DNA from: JALHOP01 sp964484195
Lineage (GTDB): Bacteria; Myxococcota; XYA12-FULL-58-9; JALHOP01
Length of the DNA stretch: 64,000 bases
Assembly: GCA_964484195.1 (NCBI GenBank)
Contig: CAZAER010000019.1
Coordinates: 1 to 64,000, forward strand
Direction: 5' to 3'
Under the pieces are notes generated by a model that saw nothing but the letters and a program-made list of their open reading frames with translations, did no database searches and was not told the DNA's origin. The position numbers and the translations under genes are program-made. The stretch's first letter is position 1, and every line of letters begins with the position of its first letter. Of this stretch, positions 35,567 to 44,686 are shown one piece after another.

Positions 35567-37905
35567 GGTCGCGCGGGTTGTGGCGAGCCATCGCCGCGAC
35601 CTGCTCAGTCGCGGCGCTGGCGGTGTTCGTCGCCGGCAAGCCTCCCTTGCTCGACGACGTGAGCTTCGGCCTCGCAATCACCGATCGCGACGGCAAGCTC
35701 ATGCGACTGGCGCTTGCAGCCGATGACCGCTATCGCGTCTACACGACTCTCGATGAGACGGCGCCATCGCTCGTCGAAGCGACGCTGCTCTACGAAGATC
35801 GCTGGTTCTACCGCCACCCCGGCGTGAACCCGGTAGCGGTCGTTCACGCCATGCTCGACGCCATTGGCGGCGCGCCTCGGCGCGGGGCGTCGACCATCAC
35901 CATGCAGGTCGCGCGCTTGCGCTACGGCCTGGTCACGACCACGGCGACGGGCAAGCTCGTGCAAATGCTGCGCGCCTTGCAGCTCGAGCTCTTCTACGGC
36001 AAGCGCGAAATCCTCGAAGCCTACCTCAACCTCGCGCCCTATGGCGGCAACGTCGAGGGTATCGGAGCCGCGAGTCTGGTGTATTTCGGCAAGCCGGCGC
36101 GTGAGCTCTCCCGCGCCGAAAGCATGGCGCTCGCGGTCATGCCCCAGAGTCCGAACCGACGGGCTCCGACCAAAGAGGGCCTGACCCCGGCCGACATGCG
36201 CGCCGCAAAACAGCGGCTCATCGAGCGTTGGCGCGAGCAGGTGCCAGAAGACGACACGGACGTGCTGGCCGCTGGAGCGGATCTCGCAGTGCGACCTCGT
36301 TCTGATCTGCCTTTCGCGGCACCGCACGTCTGTGAAGGCGTACTCCGCCGGCGCGGACAGCCCCTCGGTCCGACGCCAGGCGAGGTGCGCACGACCATCG
36401 ACCGGGGTTTGCAAGACTTGCTCGAGCGGCGGATCACGAGCTGGGTCGAGCGCGGGCGTGATCGCGGCATGACCAACGCCGCGGCGATGCTCGTCGATCG
36501 CCGCACCATGGACGTCCTCGCGAGCGTTGGCTCGGCGTCGTTCACCGATGACGCCATCGCGGGCCAGGTGGACGGAACACGCGCCGCCCGCTCACCGGGC
36601 TCGACGCTCAAGCCGGTCATCTATGCGTTGGCGCTAGAGCATGGCCTCATCCATCCGCGAACCGTCCTCGAGGACGCGCCGGCTCGGTACGGCATCTATG
36701 AGCCCGAAAACTTCGACGGGACCTTCGCGGGCCCAATCAACGCCACCGATGCGCTGGTGCGGAGCCGCAATCTACCCGCCGTGGACCTCGAATCGCGTCT
36801 GCGTCGGGAGGAAGGCGCGAGCATGTTCGATCTGCTCGCTCGTATGGGCATCGTCACACCCGCAAGCCGCGAGCGCTATGGTCTCTCCTACGTGCTCGGC
36901 AGCGCCGAAGTGACGATGCGCGATCTGGTCGTCATCTACAGCGCGCTCGCAAACAGCGGGGTCATGCGTGAGCTGCGTGACGAGCTCGTGGCCCCTTCGG
37001 AGAAAGGCGCGCGCTTGACCAGCCCGGAGGCCGCCGAGCTGACCGTCGACATGTTGCGCAGCCAGGAGCGGCCGAACGCATCACCGTTCGCGCCGGTCCG
37101 CGATCGCGTCGAGGTCGCGTGGAAGACGGGTACGTCGTATGGCTTCCGTGATGCCTGGACCGTCGCCATCGTCGGCCAGTACGTTTTGGCGGTCTGGGTG
37201 GGCAACTTCGACGGCCACGGCAATCCAGCTTTCGTCGGGCGCACCGCGGCAGCTCCGCTGACGTTCGAGATCGTCGACGCGCTGCGGCCGAGCATCCGTC
37301 ACGAATCGCCGCCACGCCTGTCGAGCATTCAACAAGGCGAAGTCTGCTCCGTGTCGGGCATGGTCCCAGGTGCTCACTGTCCGCGCGCGCACCGCACCTC
37401 GTTCATCGCGGGGGTCTCACCGATCGCGACCTGCGACGTCCATGCCGAGGTCCTCGTCGACGACGTGAATGGCGAGCGAGCCTGTCCGGGCGAGGAGCTC
37501 GTGGCCGGCAAACACCTCGAGGTCTACGAGCTCTGGCCAAGCAATATCGCACGCGTCTTCGAGCGGGCCGGGCTCCGCCGCCGTGTGCCGCCGAAGTACG
37601 CCTCCCGCTGCAAGCTCGACGACACCAGCAGCACGGGCAAGCCGCCGCGCATCACCTCGCCGCAGTCGGTGCTCACGTACAGCTTACGCGTCGATGACCC
37701 GCGTTCGAGTGTCGTGCCGTTCGCGGCCGTGACCGACGGCGACGCACGCGATCTACGCTGGTTCGTCGATGACCGCTATGTCGGTCACGCGAGCGCCGGT
37801 GAGACCTTCATGTGGCAGGCCCACCCAGGCAATTTCGTCGTGCGGGCCGTCGATGACAACGGCCGCGCCGATAGCCAGCAGCTCTTGGTGGAGCGGGTCG
37901 AGTAA
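35563..37905 (+). CDS. pbpC: Penicillin-binding protein 1C
   Basis: 780 aa from a GTG that overlaps the A2M stop (GTGA). Bifunctional peptidoglycan synthase: membrane anchor (about 5-22), GT51 transglycosylase (EDRWFYRHPGVNP, then GASTITMQVARL), transpeptidase with SxxK as S347-TL-K350 (SPGSTLKPV), SRN in VRSRNLP and KTG at K521 (AWKTGTSYGF), and a C-terminal PBP1C domain with several cysteines. Together with the coupled A2M it is thought to detect or repair damaged wall while A2M traps incoming proteases. Confidence 0.95.
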   Translation: MRSRGLWRAIAATCSVAALAVFVAGKPPLLDDVSFGLAITDRDGKLMRLALAADDRYRVYTTLDETAPSLVEATLLYEDRWFYRHPGVNPVAVVHAMLDAIGGAPRRGASTITMQVARLRYGLVTTTATGKLVQMLRALQLELFYGKREILEAYLNLAPYGGNVEGIGAASLVYFGKPARELSRAESMALAVMPQSPNRRAPTKEGLTPADMRAAKQRLIERWREQVPEDDTDVLAAGADLAVRPRSDLPFAAPHVCEGVLRRRGQPLGPTPGEVRTTIDRGLQDLLERRITSWVERGRDRGMTNAAAMLVDRRTMDVLASVGSASFTDDAIAGQVDGTRAARSPGSTLKPVIYALALEHGLIHPRTVLEDAPARYGIYEPENFDGTFAGPINATDALVRSRNLPAVDLESRLRREEGASMFDLLARMGIVTPASRERYGLSYVLGSAEVTMRDLVVIYSALANSGVMRELRDELVAPSEKGARLTSPEAAELTVDMLRSQERPNASPFAPVRDRVEVAWKTGTSYGFRDAWTVAIVGQYVLAVWVGNFDGHGNPAFVGRTAAAPLTFEIVDALRPSIRHESPPRLSSIQQGEVCSVSGMVPGAHCPRAHRTSFIAGVSPIATCDVHAEVLVDDVNGERACPGEELVAGKHLEVYELWPSNIARVFERAGLRRRVPPKYASRCKLDDTSSTGKPPRITSPQSVLTYSLRVDDPRSSVVPFAAVTDGDARDLRWFVDDRYVGHASAGETFMWQAHPGNFVVRAVDDNGRADSQQLLVERVE

Positions 37906-37927
37906 TCGACCCACTCCTCGCAGAGAG

Positions 37928-39679
37928 CTAGACCACTCTGACGTTGCGTCCCAAGCAGCCTTCGAGGAAGGGCTTGTGGTACGTCAACATCGTGTCCTTG
38001 TCGGTGCCCATCGCTTCGAGCCGCTGCAACGTCTTGGTTGCCAGCTCCTCACGCTGAGCCTTGCTGATGCCGTCGAAGATCGGGCCAACACGCTCGAACA
38101 CACGGTGCATCAACTTGGTGAAGGGCCAGAAGTAGAAGAATGACTGGTGAGCCATCTTCTGCATGCCCGCGAGGAGACCCGCGGCCTGGTCGATCTTGCC
38201 CTTCTGCACCAATGCCGCCGCGTCGATCGCGTACTTCTGGACACCACCTGTGAAGGTGCTGAACAGCGACAACCACGAGGTCACACGACGGTCAATCATG
38301 GCCGTGCGCACGCGCATGTTGCGGAAGTCACGGTCGACGGTCTTGCCGAGCGTGGCGCGAGCAGTACCCGCCCAGCCGAGCGCGCGGCCGAAGGCGATGA
38401 ACTTCTCGAGACCGAAACGCGCAGTGATCGTCAGGTAGCTGATGACCGTCGGGATGATCTGGCCGAAGCCTGCCTGTGACCAACCCGGAACCATCGGCAA
38501 CGCTTTCGCGTACGCAAAGGTCGCGCCGCCCGAGAGCAGCACGAACACGCCGACCGAGATGAGCGCCGCCTTGAGCTCGAGGCTCTTGCCGGCGTCCTTG
38601 GCCATCGCGCTGTTCATCAAGCGCCAGAGCTCTTCTGGAGTCGCGAGACGGCCGGTCGCCAACTCGAGCTCCTGCAGATCTTTCATGACGGTCTTCAACG
38701 CTTTGTTGAAGTCCTTCTTGACCTGCATCTGCTCCTGCCAGCCCTTGCCGCGCAGCGTCTTCTCGAGCGCATCGTTGATGAGCTCGTTGGCCCAAACGCC
38801 GGTTTCCTTCTGGCTGTGATCCGAGATCGCCAGCGCTCCCGCTTCGTCGCCCCACGGCTGCAGCAAAGCTGCCGGCGGCTTGTCCGACGTCAGTCCATCG
38901 ACCATCGCGCCGACGTACTTCTCGAGACCCTTGTCCTTGCCGGCGTCGAGACGCATCGCTTCGGCAATGGTGGCCGTCTTCAGCGCCGCGACGGCGGCTG
39001 GAGTGAGGCCCTCGAAGTACGAGTGCAGATCGATGAACATGAGCTCGTAGGCAGCGGCGCCTTCGGGGCTATGCTGCGCCCAGAGCTGACGGTCATAGAA
39101 CAACGCCGAGCCGAGGATGCGCGCGGCACCGTCGATGTCGTTCGCCTGGAGGCGCTTCGACATGACCTGGCAGCTGTTCTTGGTCACCTGCAAGTACGTG
39201 CCGAAGTCCGACACGGGTCCCGCGACCCAACTGTCGAGGCGGCTGCGCTTGCCGTAGACGCGGACGAGGTCGCCCTCGTACGCTGGGTCGATCGCGCGCA
39301 CCTGTCGCGGGTCAGCTTGCTTGCCACCCTCGACCCACTTGTACGCGGCCACGCTGATCGGCGTGGTGATCATCTGGATCGCCTGCTGACCAGGCGACAT
39401 CGCGATCTGGGTACCGATGTTGACCAGCGGCGTCGCAGCGCTCGAGTAGTTGGGAATGAATTGCCGCAGGCCGAGGCGAGCGAGACCGCCCACCACGCCG
39501 CCTGCAACGTACAGACCCGCCGAGATCCAGCGCGACTTGTTCGCCGCCGTGACGTCGACGACCGGAACCTTCCCCTGACCCTGCTGAGGTGATCCGGGAT
39601 CGGTGACAGTTACTGCGCCCGGCGCGAGGCCCTCGAGGGCCGGCAAGCCGTGCGAGTTGATGAAGTCAGTGCGAAACAT
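37928..39679 (-). CDS. Orphan membrane protein, paralog of its upstream neighbour
   Basis: 583 aa. Residues 1-45 are Pro/Gly/Thr rich and probably disordered. Hydrophobic stretches occur at about 52-72 (WISAGLYVAGGVVGGLARLG) and 375-420 (ISVGVFVLLSGGATFAYAKA). Large helical regions lie between and after. The N-terminal hydrophobic block (NKSRW...LIPNY-type) and the last 20 residues (TYHKPFLEGCLGRNVRVV) resemble the corresponding parts of the upstream protein (TKAWW..., YYLPMLEGIISGKVAVQNV). The ATG at 39679 lies 14 bp inside the upstream gene. No known family. Convergent with pbpC, gap 22 bp. Confidence 0.72.
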   Translation of the reverse strand: MFRTDFINSHGLPALEGLAPGAVTVTDPGSPQQGQGKVPVVDVTAANKSRWISAGLYVAGGVVGGLARLGLRQFIPNYSSAATPLVNIGTQIAMSPGQQAIQMITTPISVAAYKWVEGGKQADPRQVRAIDPAYEGDLVRVYGKRSRLDSWVAGPVSDFGTYLQVTKNSCQVMSKRLQANDIDGAARILGSALFYDRQLWAQHSPEGAAAYELMFIDLHSYFEGLTPAAVAALKTATIAEAMRLDAGKDKGLEKYVGAMVDGLTSDKPPAALLQPWGDEAGALAISDHSQKETGVWANELINDALEKTLRGKGWQEQMQVKKDFNKALKTVMKDLQELELATGRLATPEELWRLMNSAMAKDAGKSLELKAALISVGVFVLLSGGATFAYAKALPMVPGWSQAGFGQIIPTVISYLTITARFGLEKFIAFGRALGWAGTARATLGKTVDRDFRNMRVRTAMIDRRVTSWLSLFSTFTGGVQKYAIDAAALVQKGKIDQAAGLLAGMQKMAHQSFFYFWPFTKLMHRVFERVGPIFDGISKAQREELATKTLQRLEAMGTDKDTMLTYHKPFLEGCLGRNVRVV

Positions 39680-40838
39680 TCTGCACCGCCACCTTGCCGC
39701 TGATGATGCCTTCCAGCATCGGCAAGTAGTAGGCCTTCACGGCCGCCTCGGTGTTGGGAATGCGCGGATCGGCCGGCACCGGACGACGCGCCTTGACGGT
39801 GTCGATGGCCGCGGCGATCAGCTCGTTGCGCGTCGCTTCGGGGAGATCCTCGAAGTAGGCGCCGAGAGCTTCGTGCAGCAGCTTCATGACGCCGGGGAAG
39901 TCTGGCGTGATGCTGAAGTTCAGCGTCTCGGTGGCGATCAAGGTGCGGCCGATCATCGAGCCGGCCTGCTTGATCTTCGCAGTCGCCTCGTCCGCGTCCC
40001 ACGCAATGCTCGCCTGATCGATGAACAAGCGCGCATCACGGATGGTGTCTTGAATCTGATTCTTGAACGAGTTGACCGAGATCGCGCCCGAGAGAGCGAG
40101 CGAGTTGACCGCGTTCGCGCCTTCGTTGATGTCGATGAACGACTTGAAGATCTCCGGCGTGTGGGTCGCCTGAATCGGGCTGCCCTTCGCCGAGAAGCGC
40201 GAGATCCACGCGCCAACCGGTTCGGTGACCTTCTGGATGAACAAGAAGGTGACCGCGCCCGCGATAGCGTTCGTGAAGCCCCAGAGCGCCGGGCTAATCG
40301 CGGTTTGTACCGTCGACGCCCAGTTGCCAGGCAAGATGGCCTTGAGGCCGAAGTCGACGCCGATACCGAGCGCGCCGGTCGCGAGGAGAGCGCCGATCGC
40401 AAGCGCGCCGGACTTCCACCACGCCTTGGTGTTCTTCGCGGCTTGCGCCTTGTCGAACTCTTCCTGCGTCAGCGCAGGAGCGGTCGGACTTTTGGGCTGC
40501 AGCAGCTTCTGAACGCCGAAGTACGTACCGGCGCCGGCGACCGCGGTCACACCGCTCACGATCATCGGGCTGAGGGCGGGGGCCAACGCGCCGATGCCCA
40601 TTGCGACACCAACGCCTGCGGCGCCAGCGGCGGCGATCGCGACGAGGGGACGCCACCAGCGGCCCTTGTTCTGCTCAGCCAGCGCCTTGTCGAACGCCGC
40701 TTGGTTGACGAGCTGGTTGCTGGACGAGAAGTCTAGCTGTGGTAGCCGGCCATCGACGACTGACGGCTTCGGGGGCACCGAAGACGGAAGGCCAGGAAGG
40801 AGGGATTGACCAGGGGTACCTTCACGTACTGGTAACAT
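39666..40838 (-). CDS. Orphan membrane protein, first gene of a two-gene paralogous operon
   Basis: 390 aa from the ATG at 40838, preferred because GGAG lies 6 nt before it (an ATG at 40865 has none). Residues 1-50 are Pro/Ser/Leu rich. Three to four hydrophobic, Gly/Ala-rich segments follow (about 60-105, 125-150, 170-195), then a soluble helical half. The hydrophobic segments look like pore-forming or membrane-spanning helices without any signal peptide. The upstream 188 bp (40839-41026) hold no gene; they contain one copy of the CGCTNNAGCG palindrome (40931-40940). No known family. Confidence 0.72.
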   Translation of the reverse strand: MLPVREGTPGQSLLPGLPSSVPPKPSVVDGRLPQLDFSSSNQLVNQAAFDKALAEQNKGRWWRPLVAIAAAGAAGVGVAMGIGALAPALSPMIVSGVTAVAGAGTYFGVQKLLQPKSPTAPALTQEEFDKAQAAKNTKAWWKSGALAIGALLATGALGIGVDFGLKAILPGNWASTVQTAISPALWGFTNAIAGAVTFLFIQKVTEPVGAWISRFSAKGSPIQATHTPEIFKSFIDINEGANAVNSLALSGAISVNSFKNQIQDTIRDARLFIDQASIAWDADEATAKIKQAGSMIGRTLIATETLNFSITPDFPGVMKLLHEALGAYFEDLPEATRNELIAAAIDTVKARRPVPADPRIPNTEAAVKAYYLPMLEGIISGKVAVQNVSH

Positions 40839-41026
40839 CGATGTCTCCGCGGCGTGGCGAAGCATCGTATCGTTCGAAAAATGAGATGGTTCCGGAAATA
40901 GACGGGTGATCCGCGTGCAGCGAGTGACAACGCTACAGCGGACGACGCGAAGGATAGAGAGCCCGAAAGCTCTTTCTGATGTTCACTTTATCGGTGCGGC
41001 AAAGACGAAGTTGCTTGGCGCGGGAG

Positions 41027-41353
41027 TCATTCGTAACCTTTCTCGCGACGATACGTCAGACAGAGCTTGTCGCCTGGCTGGACTCGGCGGCAGGGGCTCG
41101 GACGATCGTTGTAGATGGCGCACCAGACTTTGCGCCCGAGCGCCCCGCGCAGGGCCGCACAACGCCCGTCGCCGTCGAGCTTCAAGTGCGCTTCACCCTC
41201 GTTGTTGAGGATGACGAACCGCTTCATCAGATCTTTGCGCTTGCGAATACCGTCGCCCGGCTCGACAGCGACGTAGTCGCGGTAGCCTTCGCTTTCGTTG
41301 GCGGTGGTGTTGGTGCAGCAAGCGCCGCAACGTTGGCAGTCGTACACGGTCAC
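41027..41353 (-). CDS. YkgJ-type cysteine-cluster protein
   Basis: 108 aa from a GTG at 41353 (or 106 aa from the GTG at 41347). The N-terminus VYDCQRCGACC plus later cysteines (GRCAAL, VWCAIY, SPCRRVQPGDKLC) form the CxxCxxxC-type cluster of the YkgJ family, believed to bind zinc or Fe-S. A much longer open frame reaching 42106 is only the antisense shadow of the SIMPL gene. Start codons of this gene and the divergent SIMPL gene are 18 bp apart. Confidence 0.82.
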   Translation of the reverse strand: MTVYDCQRCGACCTNTTANESEGYRDYVAVEPGDGIRKRKDLMKRFVILNNEGEAHLKLDGDGRCAALRGALGRKVWCAIYNDRPSPCRRVQPGDKLCLTYRREKGYE

Positions 41354-41363
41354 CCGGTATAAC
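41333..41363 (+). promoter_or_regulatory. Candidate leaderless promoter of the SIMPL-domain gene
   Basis: TTGGCA (41333-41338), a long 19-nt spacer, TATAAC (41358-41363); the ATG follows 8 nt later with no Shine-Dalgarno. The -35 box lies inside the divergent YkgJ-type gene. Confidence 0.45.
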
Positions 41364-41371
41364 CCGAAACC

Positions 41372-42079
41372 ATGTCGATTCTCCTCACCCTCGCACTCAT
41401 CGGAGCAGCTCCCATGCAGCCTTCGCCCCGCAGCATCTCGGTCTCCGGTAATGCCGACGTACGCGTGGCTCCGGACACCGTGCAGATCCTCCTCGCGGTC
41501 GAGTCTTGGGAGAAGACCATCGCCAAGGCCAAAGAAGTGAACGACGATCGCCTCAAGAAGACGTTGGCGACGGCGGCCAAGCTCGGCATCGAGGCCAAGG
41601 ACACCCAGACCGACAACATGCACCTCGAGCCGATGTTCGAGAATTCGAGCTACAACCACAAGACGTCGCAGCCTGACGGCTATAGCGTTCGCCGGAGCGT
41701 TGCCGTCACCTTGCGCGATGTGAAGCGCTTCGAGACCGTGATCACCGCCTTGCTCGAAGCTGGAGTCAACAAGGTCGACGGCATCGATTTCCGCTCGAGC
41801 GAGCTGCGTAAACATCGCGACCAGGCGCGCTCCATGGCCTTGAAGGCGGCACGCGAGAAAGCGATCGCGATGGCGGGCGAGCTCGGTATGAAGGTCGGCA
41901 AGGTGGCGAGCATCAGCGAAGGCGGAGGTGGCGGTTACTACTGGAGCCACCGCGGCGGCGGCGCCATGTCGCAGAACGTGATGCAGAGCGCCGGTCCCGG
42001 CGGTGAAGGCACCGAAGGTTTCGCGCCCGGGCAGATCACCATCAGCGCGAACGTGTCGGTGATCTTCGACCTCGAGTGA
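41372..42079 (+). CDS. SIMPL (DUF541) domain exported protein
   Basis: 235 aa. Short hydrophobic N-terminus (MSILLTLALIGAAP) acts as signal peptide. The SIMPL domain is recognisable from SISVSGNADVRVAPDTVQI, the central GVNKVDGIDFRSSELRKH and AREKAIAMAGELGMKVG. A Gly-rich loop (GGGGGYYWSHRGGG) precedes the last strand. SIMPL proteins are periplasmic and form large channels or oligomers; the physiological role is poorly known. The stop overlaps the GTG of the MFS gene by 4 bp. Confidence 0.87.
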   Translation: MSILLTLALIGAAPMQPSPRSISVSGNADVRVAPDTVQILLAVESWEKTIAKAKEVNDDRLKKTLATAAKLGIEAKDTQTDNMHLEPMFENSSYNHKTSQPDGYSVRRSVAVTLRDVKRFETVITALLEAGVNKVDGIDFRSSELRKHRDQARSMALKAAREKAIAMAGELGMKVGKVASISEGGGGGYYWSHRGGGAMSQNVMQSAGPGGEGTEGFAPGQITISANVSVIFDLE

Positions 42080-43263
42080 GCTGGCTCGAAGGTTACCTCG
42101 CGACATACCGCGGCTTGCCGTCGCGGGTGTGGATCCTTGCCGTCGTCTGCCTGGTCAATCGGGTGGGCTCGATGGTCATCACCTTCTTGAGCCTCTACGT
42201 AGCCAATCAGCTCGGAGCCGACGTCGAGACGGTGGGCCGCGTGCTCACGGCGCACGGAGCTGGTGCCGTCGTCGGCGTCATGGCGGGCGGCGTGCTGGTC
42301 GACCGGTTCGGCGCCAAGCGCATGATGGTGTCTGGGCTCACGACCAATGCGGTGGGGTTCGCCTGCATCAGCATGGTCACCGACGTCGACTGGTTGATGC
42401 TCGCGATGTTCGTGCTGGCGGCCTTCGGCGAGGCGGTGCGTCCGGCCAACACCGCGGCGCTCGCGGCGGCTGCACGACCGAGCGACCTCGGCCGGGCGTT
42501 CGGCCTCATGCAGCTCGCGGTGAATCTCGGGGTGAGCGTCGGAGCAGGCGTGGGCGGGTTGCTTGCGGCCGTTTCCTACACCGCGCTTTTCTACGTCGAC
42601 GCGGCGGCCGCTTTTGCGGGCGCGGTGCTGACGGTGGTCTTCGTAGGCGAAGGGAAGCAGGAAGAGCGTCCTGCGGAGACGCCGGGTGGTCCGAGTCGCC
42701 GGCCGGGTGTCGCGTTGATCATCGGCGGACAAGTCATCGTCTCGGCGCTCTTGATCCAGATGTTCACGACGGCCCCGCTCTATCACAACATCGTCAATGG
42801 CTTCTCGGAGCGGCGCATCGGTCTGCTCGTCGTCGTGAACACGCTGATCATCGCGGTGCTGCAGGTGCCGGCGGCCGCGCGTCTCGCGAGCCTACCGACG
42901 CTGCGAATCATCGCGGGTGGCTACGTTTTGTTGCCGTTCACCTCACTGTACGCGATGGCGGTCATAGCGATGACCATCTTCACGCTCGGCGAGCTCGTCA
43001 TCTTCCCGGCGCTCAACACACATGTCGCCCGAGCGGCGCCTCCCGGAGAAACCGGCCGCTACATGGGTATGACATTCGCGGCACACGCGGGTGGGCGACT
43101 CGCAGCACCACTCGTCGGCACACTGGTCTACCAGCGCCTAGGGCCCCTGTACCTCTGGTGGGGTTGCGCCGTGGTGGGGCTTTTGCTGGCGCTGGCCTAC
43201 GTGCTCGCCGAGAATCGTGACCGCGGTAGCGGACAAGGCGCGCACCTTGGTCATGGTGCCTAG
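42076..43263 (+). CDS. MFS transporter
   Basis: 395 aa, 12 predicted helices, inner membrane. Major facilitator type, with the loop motif GVLVDRFGAKRMM after helix 2 (the A-motif position) and a proton-antiporter-like first half. Substrate unknown; an efflux role is most common for this shape. GTG start coupled to the SIMPL gene (GTGA). The last 40 codons run antisense over the end of miaB (126-bp overlap), so its C-terminal tail is unlikely to be conserved. Confidence 0.88.
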   Translation: MSWLEGYLATYRGLPSRVWILAVVCLVNRVGSMVITFLSLYVANQLGADVETVGRVLTAHGAGAVVGVMAGGVLVDRFGAKRMMVSGLTTNAVGFACISMVTDVDWLMLAMFVLAAFGEAVRPANTAALAAAARPSDLGRAFGLMQLAVNLGVSVGAGVGGLLAAVSYTALFYVDAAAAFAGAVLTVVFVGEGKQEERPAETPGGPSRRPGVALIIGGQVIVSALLIQMFTTAPLYHNIVNGFSERRIGLLVVVNTLIIAVLQVPAAARLASLPTLRIIAGGYVLLPFTSLYAMAVIAMTIFTLGELVIFPALNTHVARAAPPGETGRYMGMTFAAHAGGRLAAPLVGTLVYQRLGPLYLWWGCAVVGLLLALAYVLAENRDRGSGQGAHLGHGA

Positions 43264-44619
43264 GAGCGAACGGGGACCATCGAAGGCGACGATTTCGTCA
43301 CCTTCGGTACGCCCGATGAGACGGACCGTTTCTTTCTTGGCCCAGCCGACGACGACCCCATCGATGGGCGCGCTCTCGCGACGCAGCTTGCTCTCTCCCT
43401 CGACGATGACGTCGAGCACCTGACCAACGAGCGATTCGTTGTTCACGAGGCTCATGCGATTCTGGAGCTCCAGCATGCTCTGATTGCGCTCGCGCTTGAC
43501 GGCGTCAGGGACATCGTCCTCGAAGCGGCGTGAAGAGACGGTGCCGGGCCGCGGCGAATATTTGAAGATGAAACAACCCTTGTAGCGGGCGCGCTCGATG
43601 AGCTGGAGCGACAGCGCGTGATCGGCGTCGGTCTCGCTGGGAAAGCCAACGATCATGTCGCCGGCCAGACGAAGCCCGGGCATCCGTGCGCGTGCGCGGT
43701 CGAGCAGATCCATGTACTCGGCGACGGTGTAGCCGCGATTCATGATCTTGAGCATGCGGTCAGAGCCACTCTGCACCGGCACGTGCAGGTACTTGGCGAT
43801 GCGCTCACAAGACGCCATGACGTCGAGAGCTTCGTCGGTGAAGTCACGCGGGTACGAGGTGACGAAACGCAGACGCGCGAGACCGGGCACCTCTTCGTGA
43901 AGGCGGTAGAGGAGCTGCGCGAAGGTCGTGCCGTCGTGCTGGTAATGGTTGATCGTCTGGCCGATGAGCGTCACTTCGAGGACGCCGGCATCGACGAGAC
44001 GCTTCACCTCGTCGACGATGTGCTGCGCCGGACGATGGACCTCGGGGCCGCGCGTGTAGGGCACGACGCAGAAGCTGCAGAACTTGTTGCAGCCACGCGT
44101 GATGCGCACGTAGGCCTGGCGTCGTTGCGTGCCGTTCTCGTTGGCGTAGGGCGAGAAGGCGCGCGACAGGTCCATGGCCTCGATGCCGTCCATGGCAGCG
44201 TCGAGAGTGGCGCTGCGACGCGCCGTGTGACCCGTCAAAGCGGACTGACGCGATTTGGTCTGCACCGCGTTGTCGAGGAGCGACGGCAACTTGTCGAGCA
44301 TCGACGGACCGCACACCAGGTCGACGTGGGGCATCCGCGTGAAGATGTTCTCGGCCTCGCGCTCGGCCATGCACCCGAGCACACCGACGACGACCTCGCG
44401 CTTGTCCTCGCGCTTGGCGTGACCGAGACGTCCCAGATACGACCAGACCTTGTGCTCGCTGTGCTCACGCACCGAGCAGGTATTGAGCAAGACGACGTCG
44501 GCTTCGTCCGCTTTGGCGGTAAAGCCGTAGCCCAAGGCCTCGAGCTGACCCTGCACGAGCTCGGAGTCGAGCTCGTTCATCTGGCAGCCGTAGGTTTCGA
44601 TGTAGACCTGGCGCGACAT
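43138..44619 (-). CDS. miaB: tRNA methylthiotransferase MiaB
   Basis: 493 aa from the ATG at 44619 (MSRQVYIETYGCQMNELDSE). Radical SAM enzyme adding the methylthio group to i6A37 of tRNA. The N-terminal 4Fe-4S cysteines lie in YGCQMN, LNTCSVRE and LGCMAE; the radical-SAM CxxxCxxC is GCNKFCSFC; a TRAM domain ends the protein. A loop of about 35 residues rich in Ser, Thr and Arg is inserted between the MTTase and radical-SAM domains (around residues 120-150). The 3' end overlaps the MFS gene. Confidence 0.94.
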   Translation of the reverse strand: MSRQVYIETYGCQMNELDSELVQGQLEALGYGFTAKADEADVVLLNTCSVREHSEHKVWSYLGRLGHAKREDKREVVVGVLGCMAEREAENIFTRMPHVDLVCGPSMLDKLPSLLDNAVQTKSRQSALTGHTARRSATLDAAMDGIEAMDLSRAFSPYANENGTQRRQAYVRITRGCNKFCSFCVVPYTRGPEVHRPAQHIVDEVKRLVDAGVLEVTLIGQTINHYQHDGTTFAQLLYRLHEEVPGLARLRFVTSYPRDFTDEALDVMASCERIAKYLHVPVQSGSDRMLKIMNRGYTVAEYMDLLDRARARMPGLRLAGDMIVGFPSETDADHALSLQLIERARYKGCFIFKYSPRPGTVSSRRFEDDVPDAVKRERNQSMLELQNRMSLVNNESLVGQVLDVIVEGESKLRRESAPIDGVVVGWAKKETVRLIGRTEGDEIVAFDGPRSLLGTMTKVRALSATAVTILGEHVGQRQQKPHHGATPPEVQGP

Positions 44620-44686
44620 CTGGGCGGCCGGATAGCGTTTTTGCGCCCGAGCTGTCCAGTCGAGGGGTATAGTTGCAGCCCTCCGC

